Source of the DNA: Takakia lepidozioides
Taxonomy: Eukaryota; Streptophyta; Takakiopsida; Takakiales; Takakiaceae
NCBI GenBank assembly: GCA_030704615.1
Contig: CM060731.1
Span: 3,534,001-3,598,000, forward strand
Direction of reading: 5' to 3'
Length of the DNA: 64,000 nt
This document shows positions 36,753 through 48,908 of the stretch, one piece after another. The notes under the pieces are model-generated. The model was not told the DNA's origin. It searched no databases and was given only the letters and a program-made list of their open reading frames with translations. The position numbers and the translations under genes are program-made. How positions within the stretch are numbered: position 1 is the first letter of the stretch; every line of letters begins with the position of its first letter.

Positions 36753-38949
36753 ATGTATAACAGGGGCCACTCAGATCCTTACAATCCATACCCGAGTGCC
36801 CCGGTCTATGAGGAGGAGCACCGGCGTCGCAATGAAGAGTATCCCCCGCAAAGCCCTCCCAAGCACGAGAGTCATCACCAAACTCATTCCGGACCAGCTC
36901 CTCCCAATCAGGAATACTACAATGCGTATGACGAGCCGAGCCGTCGAACGCAAGAGCACAATCGTGCGCAGTACGATTCTGCTCCCCATGGAGCTGCTCA
37001 TGCAGTAGATTCTCACTCTGGAGGAGACTATTCAGCGCCTCAGCATGCCCCGCCGTATGCAACCAGCCAGTATGAGGGGGGGAGACCAGCGCCTCGGTAT
37101 GAGACAGCTTCTTACGATGCTGGGAGAACGCAGGAAGCAAGGAGGTCGTCAGATGAGTACTCTGCAGGCCCGTACAGTGGGGGGAGACCCACGACTCACC
37201 ACGAGTCTGGTACTCATAGCAGCGGGCTTGAGAATTCCTCGGGTCAGTTTCCTGCTTGCTTTTGGTTGGCCAGCGGAGGATGTGATGCCTACTTCAGGAT
37301 TACATTGCACTCTTTTCGACTTGCTTTTTGATAGTCCGAACTGACTAAGTAGATGTTCTCTGTGGTCTCTCTAGTCTATGCAGAATGTCTTGCATTTCGT
37401 GCGAGAAGTCCTTCTAGGCTGTGGAAGTGGCCAGTGTAAGGGTGCGCAGAATGTTGCTTTCTTGTGTGACTCTGGTTCTCTCTGTGGTCTCGCTAGTCTA
37501 TGCAGAATGTCTTGCATTTCGTGCGAGAAGTCCTTCTAGGCTGTGGGAGTGGCAAGTGTAAGGGGGCGCAGAATGTTGCTTTTTCGTGTGACTTCGGCGA
37601 AACTGGGCAATTGTGATCGAGCATCCACAAATGAGCTGGTTTCCGCTTGTGTATGTCACAGTAAAGGTCTCGATCTGATTTCGGTAGGAGAATTTCTGTG
37701 AGAAGATTCAACGTCCTATAACGAGCCATGTCCGTTTTGAATCAAAATTGTGTGCAGGTCCGTACGGAACAAGTGCTCACCAAACCTCACCCTATGCAAA
37801 TGCCCCCTCCCATAGGACTGGTGCTGGAGCTGTGACTCACGGGACAACCATTCCTGGGGAGACTGTCAAGATATATTGTAAAGCTAATCCTAATTTCCTC
37901 TTGGGGGTTCGGCCTCGAGAAGGGGTTGTCATGATGCCAGCCAACCCCCATGACGATTATCAGGTCCTTTGCCTTACACTCCTGCTTCTCAGGAAAATTC
38001 AGTAGTTCAGTGAAAGCTTGGTCGTCTATGATGCGACTTGAAGACAAAATGGAGACATCACTAATTGTTTTCCTCTCGATTGATGATCCATGTTTTTCCT
38101 ATTTGGTTTAACATTGTTTCCACTCTAATTGCTTCCAACTCATTGTAAGAGTGGTATGTGCAGTTTGTTTTGGGGATTGATAGGGTGTGTGCATGCCGGG
38201 TCCAGTTATGGATACAGGATGAGTCTATGTCCACGCGCATCAAGGATTCAACTGGGGCCCCCTCCTTCGCCCTTGTCAACAAGGCCACCCGCCAAGCCTT
38301 GTGCCATCCTCCAGAAGACAGTCAGCAGGTAAGCCTCCGGACCTCCTACTGGCAGGAGAGTGGAGGGTAAATGTTCCTTTGCAAATGAGCTGCCTCAGGA
38401 CTTTGGAGGTGTGTGTCTTGCCAAGAAGTGCCACAGTAATGTGTGATAGTAAACCTCATGCGGTCTTTATCAGCCGCGGTCTCAATGCACGAAGAAGCCT
38501 TGCCCATATCTGTGTCTACTTGCATTGATGTGCTGCAACTGTTGTGGGTGGATGATCTTCCAGTGACAAGGCAATGAGCATAAGTAGGCATGTTTTCATT
38601 GAAAATATCTTGCTGAGTGCTGGCTTTACAAAGGAAGAACCACAAAGAAAAGGAAAAGCTTTGGTAGATTTCGAATAAAGCCTGATAGAAGAGGGATTTT
38701 TTGTTGGAGGGCCAGGTATTGCTGGCAGACTACACACCCCGCGTACTAAATGAGTCATTATTGTGGACTCAGAGTGAGGACATGGGGGACGGGTATCATT
38801 GTATTCGAATGGCCAACAAGATTACATCCAATTTGGATGCACTGCAGGGAGACAAAAAGTCTGGGGGTGTGAAAGATGGCACGCCTGCAATTTTGTTCAA
38901 GTGGAAGAAGCAGGAAAATCAGATTTGGAAAATTGTCCCTGTTTTGTGA
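36753..38949 (+). CDS. EULS3: Euonymus-type lectin with Tyr/Pro/His-rich N-terminal domain
   Basis: This is a nucleocytoplasmic carbohydrate-binding lectin of the EUL family. Type S3 members are found throughout land plants and are linked to abiotic stress, ABA and stomatal responses. Four in-phase exons (36,753-37,242; 37,758-37,963; 38,206-38,328; 38,716-38,949) give 350 residues. Residues 1-195 are low-complexity (Tyr, Pro, Gly, His, Ser), typical of the S3 N-terminal arm. The EUL domain fills about 199-350: ETVKIYCKANPNFLLGVRP, DESMSTRIKDSTGAPSFALV, LVNKATRQALCH, NESLLWTQSEDMGDGYHCIR, then KSGGVKDGT and NQIWKIVPV. The usual HWYKDE has become LWIQDE at the exon 2/3 join. The ATG at 36,753 follows an in-frame upstream ATG (36,648) whose product would add an implausible Ser/Leu-rich stretch. 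Confidence 0.9.
37360..37605. repeat. Tandem duplication of about 122 bp in intron 1 of the lectin gene
   Basis: GTCTATGCAGAATGTCTTGC and about 100 following bases occur twice with an offset of about 122 bases and few differences (for example GTGGAAGTGGCC versus GTGGGAGTGGCA). This is a recent local duplication with no effect on coding sequence. Confidence 0.9.
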
Positions 38950-41608
38950 GTCGTTTGTTTCTCTTAGAAATTTCCCAGGCATTTTTACATAACGGCTTGC
39001 TTACAGATCCTGCTTCTGGGGTTGGCTGTCACCCTTGTAAAGCACTCTGCAATCTCAAACTAAGGATTGTGAAGCTTGAGGGGTGAACTTTTCGGTGGCG
39101 AACTTAATCAGGGACCCTAGAGAAAGAGCTCCTTGTCAGGCCTGCGTCCATGTTCTGGGCTAGTCATTGAATGGTGAAGCCTACCTTTTGAATAATGCAG
39201 ATGAGGCGATGCTGAGTACTCGTGACATTGATGGTTATGCCAGCATGGGGACTGTTGGCATGGATCTAGAGGACCTGATAGGATTGCATGTTGAGCCGTA
39301 GAATAAGTGAAATTTGTCATCTCAGTCGTTTATGAGGGTTATTAGGCAGTTGCATGTTTCCTGCCGGTGTTTTCTGTGTTATTATTGAATTGTGTTATCA
39401 GACAGATGTATGTCCATAAAAAACTCAGTTTCTGGTCAGTAGAGTTTCTGAAGGGTGTTCTATAATAAGAGTACACTCATCCTTGTCCTTCTCATAACCC
39501 CACCTCCAGTGTCTTGTAGCCTAAGTTCTGTCTGTCTCTCTTTACATGTTTGCTGTAGCAAACAATGTCAGATGAGTAGATTGTGTACATGTTTGCCAGC
39601 TACTACATGTAGAGGGATATTGTCAATTGAACCCACAGAAATTGCATAGAAAGATCACGGCACAGCAGACTTGGAGAAGGGTACAGTAAGAAGGGTCAGT
39701 AGGTTGCAAGATAAAAGTTTCATTCATACACCTGCGCTTGTAATTGCCGAATAGTTTATGCAGAATGATGTGACTATCAATCTATGACGGGAAGTGCCGA
39801 TTCTGAAATGCTTTATGCATAAGATATGCATGGTTCACAACTGCCAATGTCCAGTTGTGGTGGCCAAGATGCAGTATTGAGCTGCTACCTTAATACTCTT
39901 ATTGAACACTAATTTGTCTGACCATTGGCTGTGTAGAGCTGTATTTCTGTAAATTGCTGGACCTTTATCTTTCCTCTAGATTGCTGCAAATGGCAAGTGC
40001 AGGAGCAAACCTAGTTTTCATCAAGTTTGTGTTTGGATGTTCAATTTTGAGTGGAAAAATTAGCTGGGCAACAAGGTGAGATATGCAACACATGAATCAT
40101 GCAAGATGGAGTTTTTCAGCTTCTAATTGTTACCAAATGAAGTCCTTTCGTCCGTTCAGTTCTTCCCTTTTGATTTTCAAGTACTTGCACCCTCTGATGA
40201 ATTACGATAAGGACCTTCATTCAAATCTGGTCCTTGTAATCTGTGTGCTTCCAAGCCATGAGGATGCAACACACTTGCGTGCTATGATCAAACACTCGGC
40301 TGCAGCTTCTCTCTCTGCGCGCTAAACACAGCGCCACATATTTGTGTACAATCAAACCTGCGCACAATCTTGTCTTCGGTAGCCCGCCAGCAAAGTATGC
40401 AACTTGTTCCTCTAGTCCACTTCAAAAGTTCTCTTGTTCTTTTTCCATGACTGTCCAAGCTTCTGAAATGAAAGAAAAATGCAAGAGTGCCAGTTGAAAA
40501 CTTGGGAATGCTTGTCCCTTTGAAAATGCTTCCAGTGATTAACTCAATTTGTCTTTGGCAGTCAGAGTAGTTAAGGGATAAACTTATAAACTTGTAGACC
40601 ACAACTTCACTTTCAATTGTACATTATTCATGGTCGCATCAGACATGGCCTGCAGATCCCTTCGTTCTCACTGCTAGTGCCATCCGGTTCAATATCAGAC
40701 TTGGCCAGCAATACTCATTTTCCTGTTGATATTTGACCTTTGGAATATGCATGTCGCAGGTTGTTTGGGTGGAGGTGAAACCAAGAGGGCATCCAGGCTT
40801 ATCACCCTAAAGGAGAAAATCAGAATTAGCCTAACTTTGACTTTGGAAGTTGCAAGACTGGGGGGGACCCTTATACAGAATTGCAATCACAAATGGAGAA
40901 AATCCAACATGTCAACTTGTGAATCAACTTATGAATTGCCAAATCAAAATTTTAACATGTGAACTTGCAGCCAAGTAGAAAAACTCTCTGTAAGTCACAA
41001 TTTAATCATCAAGAAACCAAATGGATTTCTATGGCTTCATTCCTGAAAACTGCTGGAACCTGTTATCTACTGTTTCATGCTAAAATACAGTCATGAAGAT
41101 ACAAATCGGTCTTGAAGTGATCAGTCAACCCTGTGCTTCAGGTTGTGGAGAGTCTACTTGGCCACAGAGGGATGAGTGACAAATAATTTGACGAATGAGA
41201 GAAGAAGAAAAGCATCAGGACCTCCACAGGTCCCAGAAACATTGTGAGCATGTGGAGGGAGAACATGTTCTCCCACAGAAAAAAGAACGGAGAGGAAGAA
41301 AGAAAGACTTCATAACGACCACAGGAAGCCAAAGAGCTTATGTGAGTGGTGACTATTCCTGACTATTCCTTGGTTTGTGATGGCCTGGCAGCTACAGGGC
41401 CCACAGGTTCCTCACCTTTTCAGTACAAATTGTGGGTTGAGATTGAAGTTGAGATTAAGGTTTGAGAGAGAAATGAGGTGCAATGGTACATTAGTGAGAG
41501 AGAATGTACCCATAAGACGTTGTTTGCCATAGCCTTGTGGCCATAGACCCAGGTTGGGTGGAACACAGAGAGACAGAGAGAGGAGCCTGAAGGTGTATTA
41601 TGGCCTTT
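38950..41608. other. Convergent intergenic region between the lectin and CRTISO
   Basis: Holds the two 3' flanks. A short ORF (about 39,200-39,301) reading MLSTRDIDGYASMGTVGMDL and ending in a stop is preceded by an acceptor-like AATAATGCAG, but no in-frame join to the lectin is possible. Nothing else in these 2.6 kb is recognised, apart from the repeat at about 41,490. Confidence 0.45.
41488..41572 (+). repeat. Copy 2 of the 80-bp dispersed repeat
   Basis: AATGTACCCATAAGACGTTG, then TAGCCTTGTGGCCATAGACC, GGTTGGGTGGAACA and a GA-rich end. It matches the copy at 47,570-47,652 along its whole length and the minus-strand copy at 998-1075. It lies just past the CRTISO stop, in the 3' flank. Confidence 0.7.
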
Positions 41609-44600
41609 CTAGGCTATTCTTCGAAACCATGAAAGAACCTTGCTGAGTCCTTGGTCCAGGAACACTGAACGCCTCTCCAACCCTGCCATGCAACCACATC
41701 CAGCACACACAAGATAAGCACACACAAGAGACGCATATGCAATTCTTCCTCACCATTGTATGCAAGGGTGTGGAGAAGAGAGGTTCATTACCAAGATCAG
41801 CAGCTACACGATGTGCACACATGGTGCCTGAGAAAGCCACAGCTATGACACCTTGGCCTGGGAAACAACTGTCTCCAACACAATATAGCCCATCCACTGC
41901 CTGCAGACAGCAACCATTTTGTTGTCAAATTCCACATGGAGACTCGACTACTCCAAACTTGTATATTATTCTCTCTTGATTTCTATTCCCACTGTGTAGT
42001 CTTTGGTCTTGTCTGTCTCTATCTCCTGGCTTCTTTCTCAAGGGATGATGTAGTTGCTCAGAAAAATTCCAGCTTAGTGACAACCCTTGGTGAGTTACAG
42101 CCCCACAAACTCAAGGATTTCTCACGGCTGGACCATGGTTTGATGGGTATAACATATCCATCTTTGCAATTAACAGTCAATTGAGTACATCTATCAGAGC
42201 TTGAAGGTTTGCTTGAAAGTGCGCCTGGCAGTTGGATACTAGTAGTACAAAACCTCTGAGGTCCTTTAGTAGATGGCTGCTCCAATATGAAACTGCAATG
42301 TTGCTGTCCTTCACTTGCAACTATTCCATTCATTTTTTTCCAATTACAGTAAAAACTCAATCATGAGAAATGGACTCTATGGGCTGTGAAAGAGCTAGGA
42401 CAGTTTCATACTGAGAATGTTACCCAACCAAGAGGGGTTTCTTCTGAGGGGTCAGATGCAAGACTAGGGCATATTTGGAATGCAAGCCTCATTATGCCCT
42501 GAGTGAGGACTCAAGTGCAAATCTCGCTACTTACATCTCTGTCTTTCCCTTCCCAAGATATGCAACAATGCAGAAAATAAAATTAAAAAACAATGCAAGC
42601 ATAATACAAATTCTGGCACATATTTAGACCTGGGGACACCCAAGTGGCGAAACCATTTTGCAATCTAACCTCCAAGCTTTTTGCCCTTGGTGGATCTATC
42701 CACTCAATGTGGTTTCAAAACCTGAACTACAGAGGACTAAGGCGGGATCCCAATATACTGGTTTGGAGGCGAGTTTCATGAACATCTAGGTCAGCTGAAT
42801 AGTGACACTGGTGAGTTCCAATTCCAGAAGTGTGATAAGAGAAAGCTACTGCCTTTCTCATTTACTCGAATACATTCAGTTCTGTTTGGTTTCTGACAAA
42901 ATACTCCATGGACTTACCAGTAACTTCAGGATAGAATGTATACCTCAAGTATGAGGTCTGATGTGAAAACAAAGAAAGTAGTGCATTTTCATATTGACAC
43001 AAAACTGATATTGAAATTTTACTTCTAAAATTGAATGCTTGAGGGTGGAGTTACTGTCCTTACCGTGGTATTGAAGGGCATGCCAAGCAAGCCTTTTGGC
43101 CTGCCTGCTGGAATGGGTCCATAAGTGCCATCCTCCCTTGCCAAGTATCGCCGATGTGTCCTTGGTGTCCCCACCTGTTATTTTCAAACGACCCTTCAGA
43201 TGCATATGTTTCTGAATATTAAGCATTGATTTCCTCCCTCATACTAACTCATAGCATATAGCGATCACCCAGTTCTGGACAAGTGCATCATATGAGGCTC
43301 ACAAAACACAGAATTGCTGGGATCTGCTGCGAATGCTTCATTCTGTTGGCTGAACAATATTAACGCTTGTTTCTTAACTCGCTAGACTGCTGAATAACGG
43401 CATGCTAAGCCCAAAGTTTTGCGCACAAGGCAGTTTTCTATAATCTTTTCATTCAGGAAGCCCCACAAAATATTCTCGATTGCATTCGTTGCCTTTTAAC
43501 ATGCAGAAAAGAAAGAAAAGAGCCAAACCACATAGAGAGCTGGAGAAGCCATCAAACAAGTTAGCTTAATCTAGTTTGTAGATGGAAAGTACCTCACGCA
43601 ACGTAGTAGCGGCCTTAAGACCTGGAAATAAAGTGTGCTCCAGTCTCTCGACAATTTTGTCAGCCACTGCTTCTTTTTTCTCAACATACTCAGCAGGTGA
43701 AAGACCCTGCTCTCACCACAAGTTATTAGTCTGCACCATGAAGGGTTTAAATTCACATTTTTGGGTGCAGCTTAACTGCTTGGGTATGAGCATTCTTCTA
43801 TGCTGTCATAGTTTCTCTTAGGATTTCCATAAACTCATAACAACCCAAAGGAAAGCCATCAGCAGGTGATGAAGAGAAGGAAGAAGAATTGAATGCATCG
43901 ACTTGAAGTCAACAATCAAGGCAATGTTTATTACCTGCCAATCATCAATCCATGCTGTGGTAAAAACGTGGAGAATGTGGTGGCCAGGTGGTGCTAATGA
44001 GGTGTCCAATAATGTGGGAATACTCAGGAATATAGTTCCATAGGGCTCTTCCATTCTTGCCCACTCGTCCTGTACTCAACGAGTCAAATTGTCAGCTTCA
44101 ATTACATGAGAAACAAAAGCATGCATTTCTCCCAAAATTCACCCCATCAAACCACACACACAGCTGATTCAGGCAACAGAGAGGGAAAGATAGAAGACTC
44201 CGGCCAAAGCCAGAGTAAATAAGAGGCACTTCTCCTAGCGAGCTAGGGTACTGCCCTGGTCGGGGGTGGGCCCTATGACTGATGCAATAGTAAATGGTGT
44301 GACACATATACAAGAAAGAGAAATGAGAAATGACCAACAGACCTCCAGCACAAGATGATGGCAATCTGTTCCAGTGGGAATAACATCTGCCTTCACACCC
44401 ATGTGAATTGATAGAAATGAGGGGGACTTCTGGTATAGCTTTTGAAAATTTCTCTCCTCTTCTGGCATGTTCTCTGGCTTCAGCAACTTTTCTGCACATT
44501 TCCATGACAATCTGTACCTTATGCTTCTGCTCATATATGTATGCTTGGTTGCAACCAAGGATGACATGCAAGAAACAGCAGGAATTTTGAGTTACTGAAG

Positions 44601-47600
44601 TTGACTACATTGTTCCTTTCTACCACAGTGGCTTATCATGGACAGAAAAGCTGCCTTAGGTGGGGAGGCAAGTCAAAGAGGTGTTACAAAGCTGAGAAAC
44701 AAGGTCATTATATAAGAGTCTGACACTACAGTATTGAATTTCTCTCTATATATCTCTCTTGTATGTTGTTCTTTCTCCTGAGCCCCCATAACCAGATCTT
44801 GTCCTCTGTGCAACTGAACCCATCTCAGGCTAACATTCATATTCAAGTGAGTTAAAAACCCTGTAACTGGCCCTTGGAGGGCTAGTTTTCAACAGGCATA
44901 TTCGTTAAATAGTACACATGGCACAATAACGTACATCTCTTCTCCCTCTCTCTAACACACATTTAATAAATAGTCAAGAAGCCTTTTAAGAGACCTGTGG
45001 ATTAAGTGAAAAGCGCCTGCTTACCAAAAGTATCCCATCTGGTTGCATTTGAGATGACTTTCTTTGCCCGCAGAGTCCGCCCATCAGAGAGTTGCACTCC
45101 CACCTGCACCCACCACAACTCCAGTTCTCAGCACCACAACTAAGATTGACCTAACACCCTCATAATATTCCTACGAATACTCCTATCTTATAATGAGTCC
45201 AGCTTTAGGCCTCTCTATTACTACAAGCATGTAGTGGTGACATTAATGCTTGTAATCTCTTGCTTCACTGCCAAGGAAGACACAAATGTCTTCCTTGCAG
45301 CAACCATAAGGGGACACTTGATAACAAAAGCTCAGGACTTCCCGAGTGAATCTTCTTCCACAGCTGAGAAAGGAGAGGGCAGTTGAGGAGAAAATGTCTG
45401 ACCGCTTTGCCATCTTGCACAAGGATTTGTTTGACATTGGCCTTGTATTGTATCTCTCCACCCTTCTCAACTAGCCCATCAGCGAGCTCCCTTGCAATGC
45501 GTCCTACCCCTCCCACTGGGTAATTGACTCCTCCATAGTGCCTATCACATACAACCTGCCACAGCAATAAGTGACTTTTAGGCAAGACTCACAAGGAAGA
45601 GAGGAATTTAGTACAAATTATGTACATCATACAACATAATTAAAAGAGGCACTCTTAGATGTCTGCAAAGACAGAGGACTATATCCGGCCAATGCAAATT
45701 AGAGAGTTCTCAAAACTTGTACACAAACAAACACAGTGGTCTATATCATGGAGAGCTTGAAGTTAGGAGTACCATGCTTGCATTAATCATGGGAGTCCGG
45801 CAAGCGTTCACGGTGCTCACAAGAAAGCACTGCACATCCATCCAGTAGTCTGCACATCATATCATTAACACCATACCCTCCCCCTACTGGCTTTATGGAT
45901 GACTCGGCCCTGTTATGAAGAGACAAAAGTTGGTCAAACAACAACAATACAATCTCTATCATGCCAGCTATATCCCAACAGATGTGAACAGGGATAAGGT
46001 TCTGCAACAGCTAGCACTCACCTCGGTGTCAATGAAAAACAAAAGATCCGGATCCTTGATATATTTTCGTGCAAGATCTCCTGCATTCTGAGGCAGATAA
46101 AAGGCTGCGACAACCATGAAAATCAAGTGGTCAGTTGAGATGACCTAAGATGAGGGAAGTAGAGAAAATGTTTGCTGGAGCCGTTTACTTTGAAGGGAGC
46201 TGAGAGAAAGAGAGAGAATTCTCCTTTAAGAGACAATGATCTTTCAAAAGTATTAGAGCGAGAATGTGAGGGGCTCACTCCAGTAGTGGGACTTACTTTG
46301 ATCTAAACAATTAGTTCGGAATTTCCTGATTTCCTCTAGAAAGAGGCAATTAGACCCCAACAGGGCCAAGGCCTTAGGCTTAGCCTCGAGATTTTGAAAG
46401 TTGGTGAACAGAGGTGTAGGGACTATGTTCTTGATGGTCCTGAAGAGCGTCGCTCTCTGATGAGAATACCCCGGACATTCTATTATAAAATGGATACTGT
46501 CTTCAGGACACCCGAAGATCGGGCATGGACAATCTCCCTTTCCTCTCTGCATCTGTTTAGTATTCAAAGGTAGACTCCCAACCCCGAGTTCAAATCTCAG
46601 TCTAGTGCAAAGCGTAGATAGCCCCTTCAGATCATCCTTGAGGTCCTCACCCATGTCACAAACTACTCAACAAAGTACAAGAGCAAAAGCAAGTCTAGTT
46701 TCCATTTACATACATTGGCCATGATACATACCGAGCGTCAAACAAGCAACAGGGTTGCGGAAGAATTGGCCAAACAAGTACAGGGGCTCCTCCAATGACT
46801 TTAGCTCCAGGGAATTCAATGCATTATAAACCTGTCATATCAATCTTCTATTAGTGAGTTTTGTCTGGGTGTGCACGGCCCTAAGGCTTGCCAGTTAGTA
46901 AATTCAATCACTCAATCATTAGGTAGATTGAAAGGTGCACCTTGTTGCAAACTATTTGACGAAGGAGGTTTAATGACATGATAGCAATTTGGAAAGAAGA
47001 ACCTCAGATTTTCATCATAAAAGTCAATTTGCTTTCGTGAACCAGACATCAGCCTAGAACAGAAAGGACATCAATGAGGTCCTCGAGATGTGAGCTCCAC
47101 CAACACTTTGAGATGGTCTGGAGAAACTACTGTGACTGCTCATCCAGTGTCAGATCTACACAGAAGTGCTTAGTATTGTGTCCTTGGGAGGCCTGAAGGG
47201 CAAACAGGGAGAGAAAGAAAAGAACGTTATCACGTCCACAGAGTGCCACAGGGGCCCATGAGACAACTTGGAACAAACCAAGGAATGCTTGACAATACAC
47301 CAAGTGTTGCCTGAAGATGAAATGCCTCAACCAGATAGGCCATATGGCACTTTAGATCTTGAAAGCTGAAGGCCTCAAATTCAGGCAGTACAAACATTTC
47401 CATATCATCCTCTAAACCCCGCCAAAGATTCCGAAGCTCTAAGAGACAATTGTACCTCCCTCAGATCTCATAGTATAAAAGACATCACGACCCATTTTCC
47501 ATGTCAACTGCAGCCTGTGAGAGCCAACATGGAGAAAGAATGAAACTTTATAATGTCCAATGGTGACTAGAGAGAGAGAGAGAATGTACTCATAAGACGT

Positions 47601-47652
47601 TGTTTTCTGTAGCCTTGTGGCCATTGACTCTGCGCTCAGTTTGAGCGGAACA

Positions 47653-47684
<32 letters not shown>

Positions 47685-48908
47685 GCATTGACTGTAGAAG
47701 CTGCGAATGCCTGCTTCCTCATGAGGAAACCGACCGATCAGTTCTGTCAGAAAGTCCTCATACTCACGGTACACCTGAACAGAGAGGCCACCAGGCAGGT
47801 GGTAGTGCACTGTGGTAGGGTCTGCAATCACCTCAATCTTTCGACCCAAAGCCGCCAGCGACTTTGTTATCAAATTGATATTACCCTGTTTCATGGGACA
47901 ATCAGCAAGCTCTCAGATGACAATATTTGCAAGAAGATGATTGATAGTTTAAGCACAGCCTCTTCACATGTGGGTACAGAACTATAGTGAATTTCAGAAA
48001 TTTCCTGTGATGGTGGGGTTTTATCCTGTGCATTTCCTTTCACAGCATCCTGAGTAAAAGGGCCAGATACACCTATATATAGAGCAGCCGATGGACTGAT
48101 TTCGGCTCTCACCTCCTCCCTTGGAAAAGTGAAGGTCAAACTCTTGTTTGTAGAGACTAACACTAACTCTGGCATTATTCTGATTTTAGGTGACGCAGAA
48201 GTCACCCTCTTGGGAGAGGCTGCGGAACTGTTCAGGCGTCCTTCATCAGACCTTCTTGACCTTCTACTGGGCATTGAGTGCTTGCAGAGTACAGTGGGCT
48301 AACTAAGTCAATGTGCTTGCATAGTTCTCTCAATCACCGTACGTTATACATTATGTTGTGTGGTCCTATGTAAGAGATTTTAGCAGGGGCCTGGCAATTG
48401 AGCACCATCCCCAACACATTGATATACTCAATTCTAGGTTGCAAGAAAGGGTGCGAAAGACCTTATCACCGAATCCAAACATGACAGAAGATCCGACATC
48501 GAAGGTGTAGCCATCTCTTTGAAAATAGCCAGAGCTTCCCCCGGGAATCACGTACTTCTCCAGAAGTAAGACCTGCGCACCCCGAATGGCCAACTGCGTC
48601 GCAGCCACGAGTCCTCCCACGCCCGCTCCGATCACAATTGCATCATACTCTACATTTTCTCGTGTTGCAGTGGCTTCTTTTGGAGTATATTCTGCTGTTC
48701 CAGCAACCGCGGCAGCTCTGGTCCCGGACAACGTTACCTTCAACTTTTGGCTACACTTTCTTATGAATTCTTTGTTTTTCCGAGTAAGTTGCTGAGGAAT
48801 GTGATACGAGGTCATCCGCGACAAAGAAGAGGAGAGAGGATAGCGCGAGCTGGAGTGAACACAAGGACACAATCTGCCTGGGCAAAGAGTGGAAGACGCC
48901 ATAGCCAT
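41609..48908 (-). CDS. CRTISO: Carotenoid (prolycopene) isomerase, chloroplast
   Basis: CRTISO converts 7,9,9',7'-tetra-cis-lycopene to all-trans-lycopene in plastids using reduced FAD. Thirteen in-phase exons, in transcript order: 48,462-48,908; 47,679-47,885; 46,732-46,831; 46,022-46,104; 45,773-45,829; 45,403-45,555; 45,025-45,103; 44,343-44,491; 43,935-44,069; 43,593-43,706; 43,064-43,174; 41,792-41,900; 41,609-41,682. The product is 605 residues, about the length of Arabidopsis CRTISO. A transit peptide covers about 1-75. The FAD-binding motif [19 protein letters not shown] starts at 89. Further landmarks are [88 protein letters not shown] and [20 protein letters not shown]. An in-frame upstream ATG at 48,977 is less likely. 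Introns 3 and 6 carry LINE fragments. All exons are intact. Confidence 0.96.
45265..45402 (-). mobile_element. Short LINE-derived segment in CRTISO intron 6
   Basis: Immediately after the exon 6 donor the sequence can be read [19 protein letters not shown]. This resembles the His-Cys motif region after the reverse transcriptase of plant LINEs (HxxxxCP...W). It is short and may be coincidental. Confidence 0.35.
46253..46654 (-). mobile_element. Non-LTR retrotransposon fragment (C-terminal zinc-binding region) in CRTISO intron 3
   Basis: A 133-codon ORF reads [18 protein letters not shown], then [20 protein letters not shown] and [10 protein letters not shown]. The order Arg-rich lead, Cys-x2-Cys-like pair, EDSIHF and CP is the zinc-binding region C-terminal to plant LINE reverse transcriptases. 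It lies in sense orientation with CRTISO. The remaining element is absent, so it is a relic. Confidence 0.65.
47570..47660 (+). repeat. Copy 3 of the 80-bp dispersed repeat with flanking GA microsatellites
   Basis: AATGTACTCATAAGACGTTG, then GTAGCCTTGTGGCCATTGAC and GAGCGGAACA, between GA runs (47,567-47,582 and 47,653-47,677). It lies in CRTISO intron 2, antisense to the gene, and the second GA run abuts the exon 2 donor. Confidence 0.7.

Noticed and set aside
39199-39301. Extra 3' exon of the EUL lectin
   Set aside because: Joining from the GTGAGT after the lectin end gives an immediate stop in the required phase, and the lectin domain is already complete.
45265-45585. Single 106-codon gene
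   Set aside because: It is CRTISO exon 6 read through its donor into the intron.
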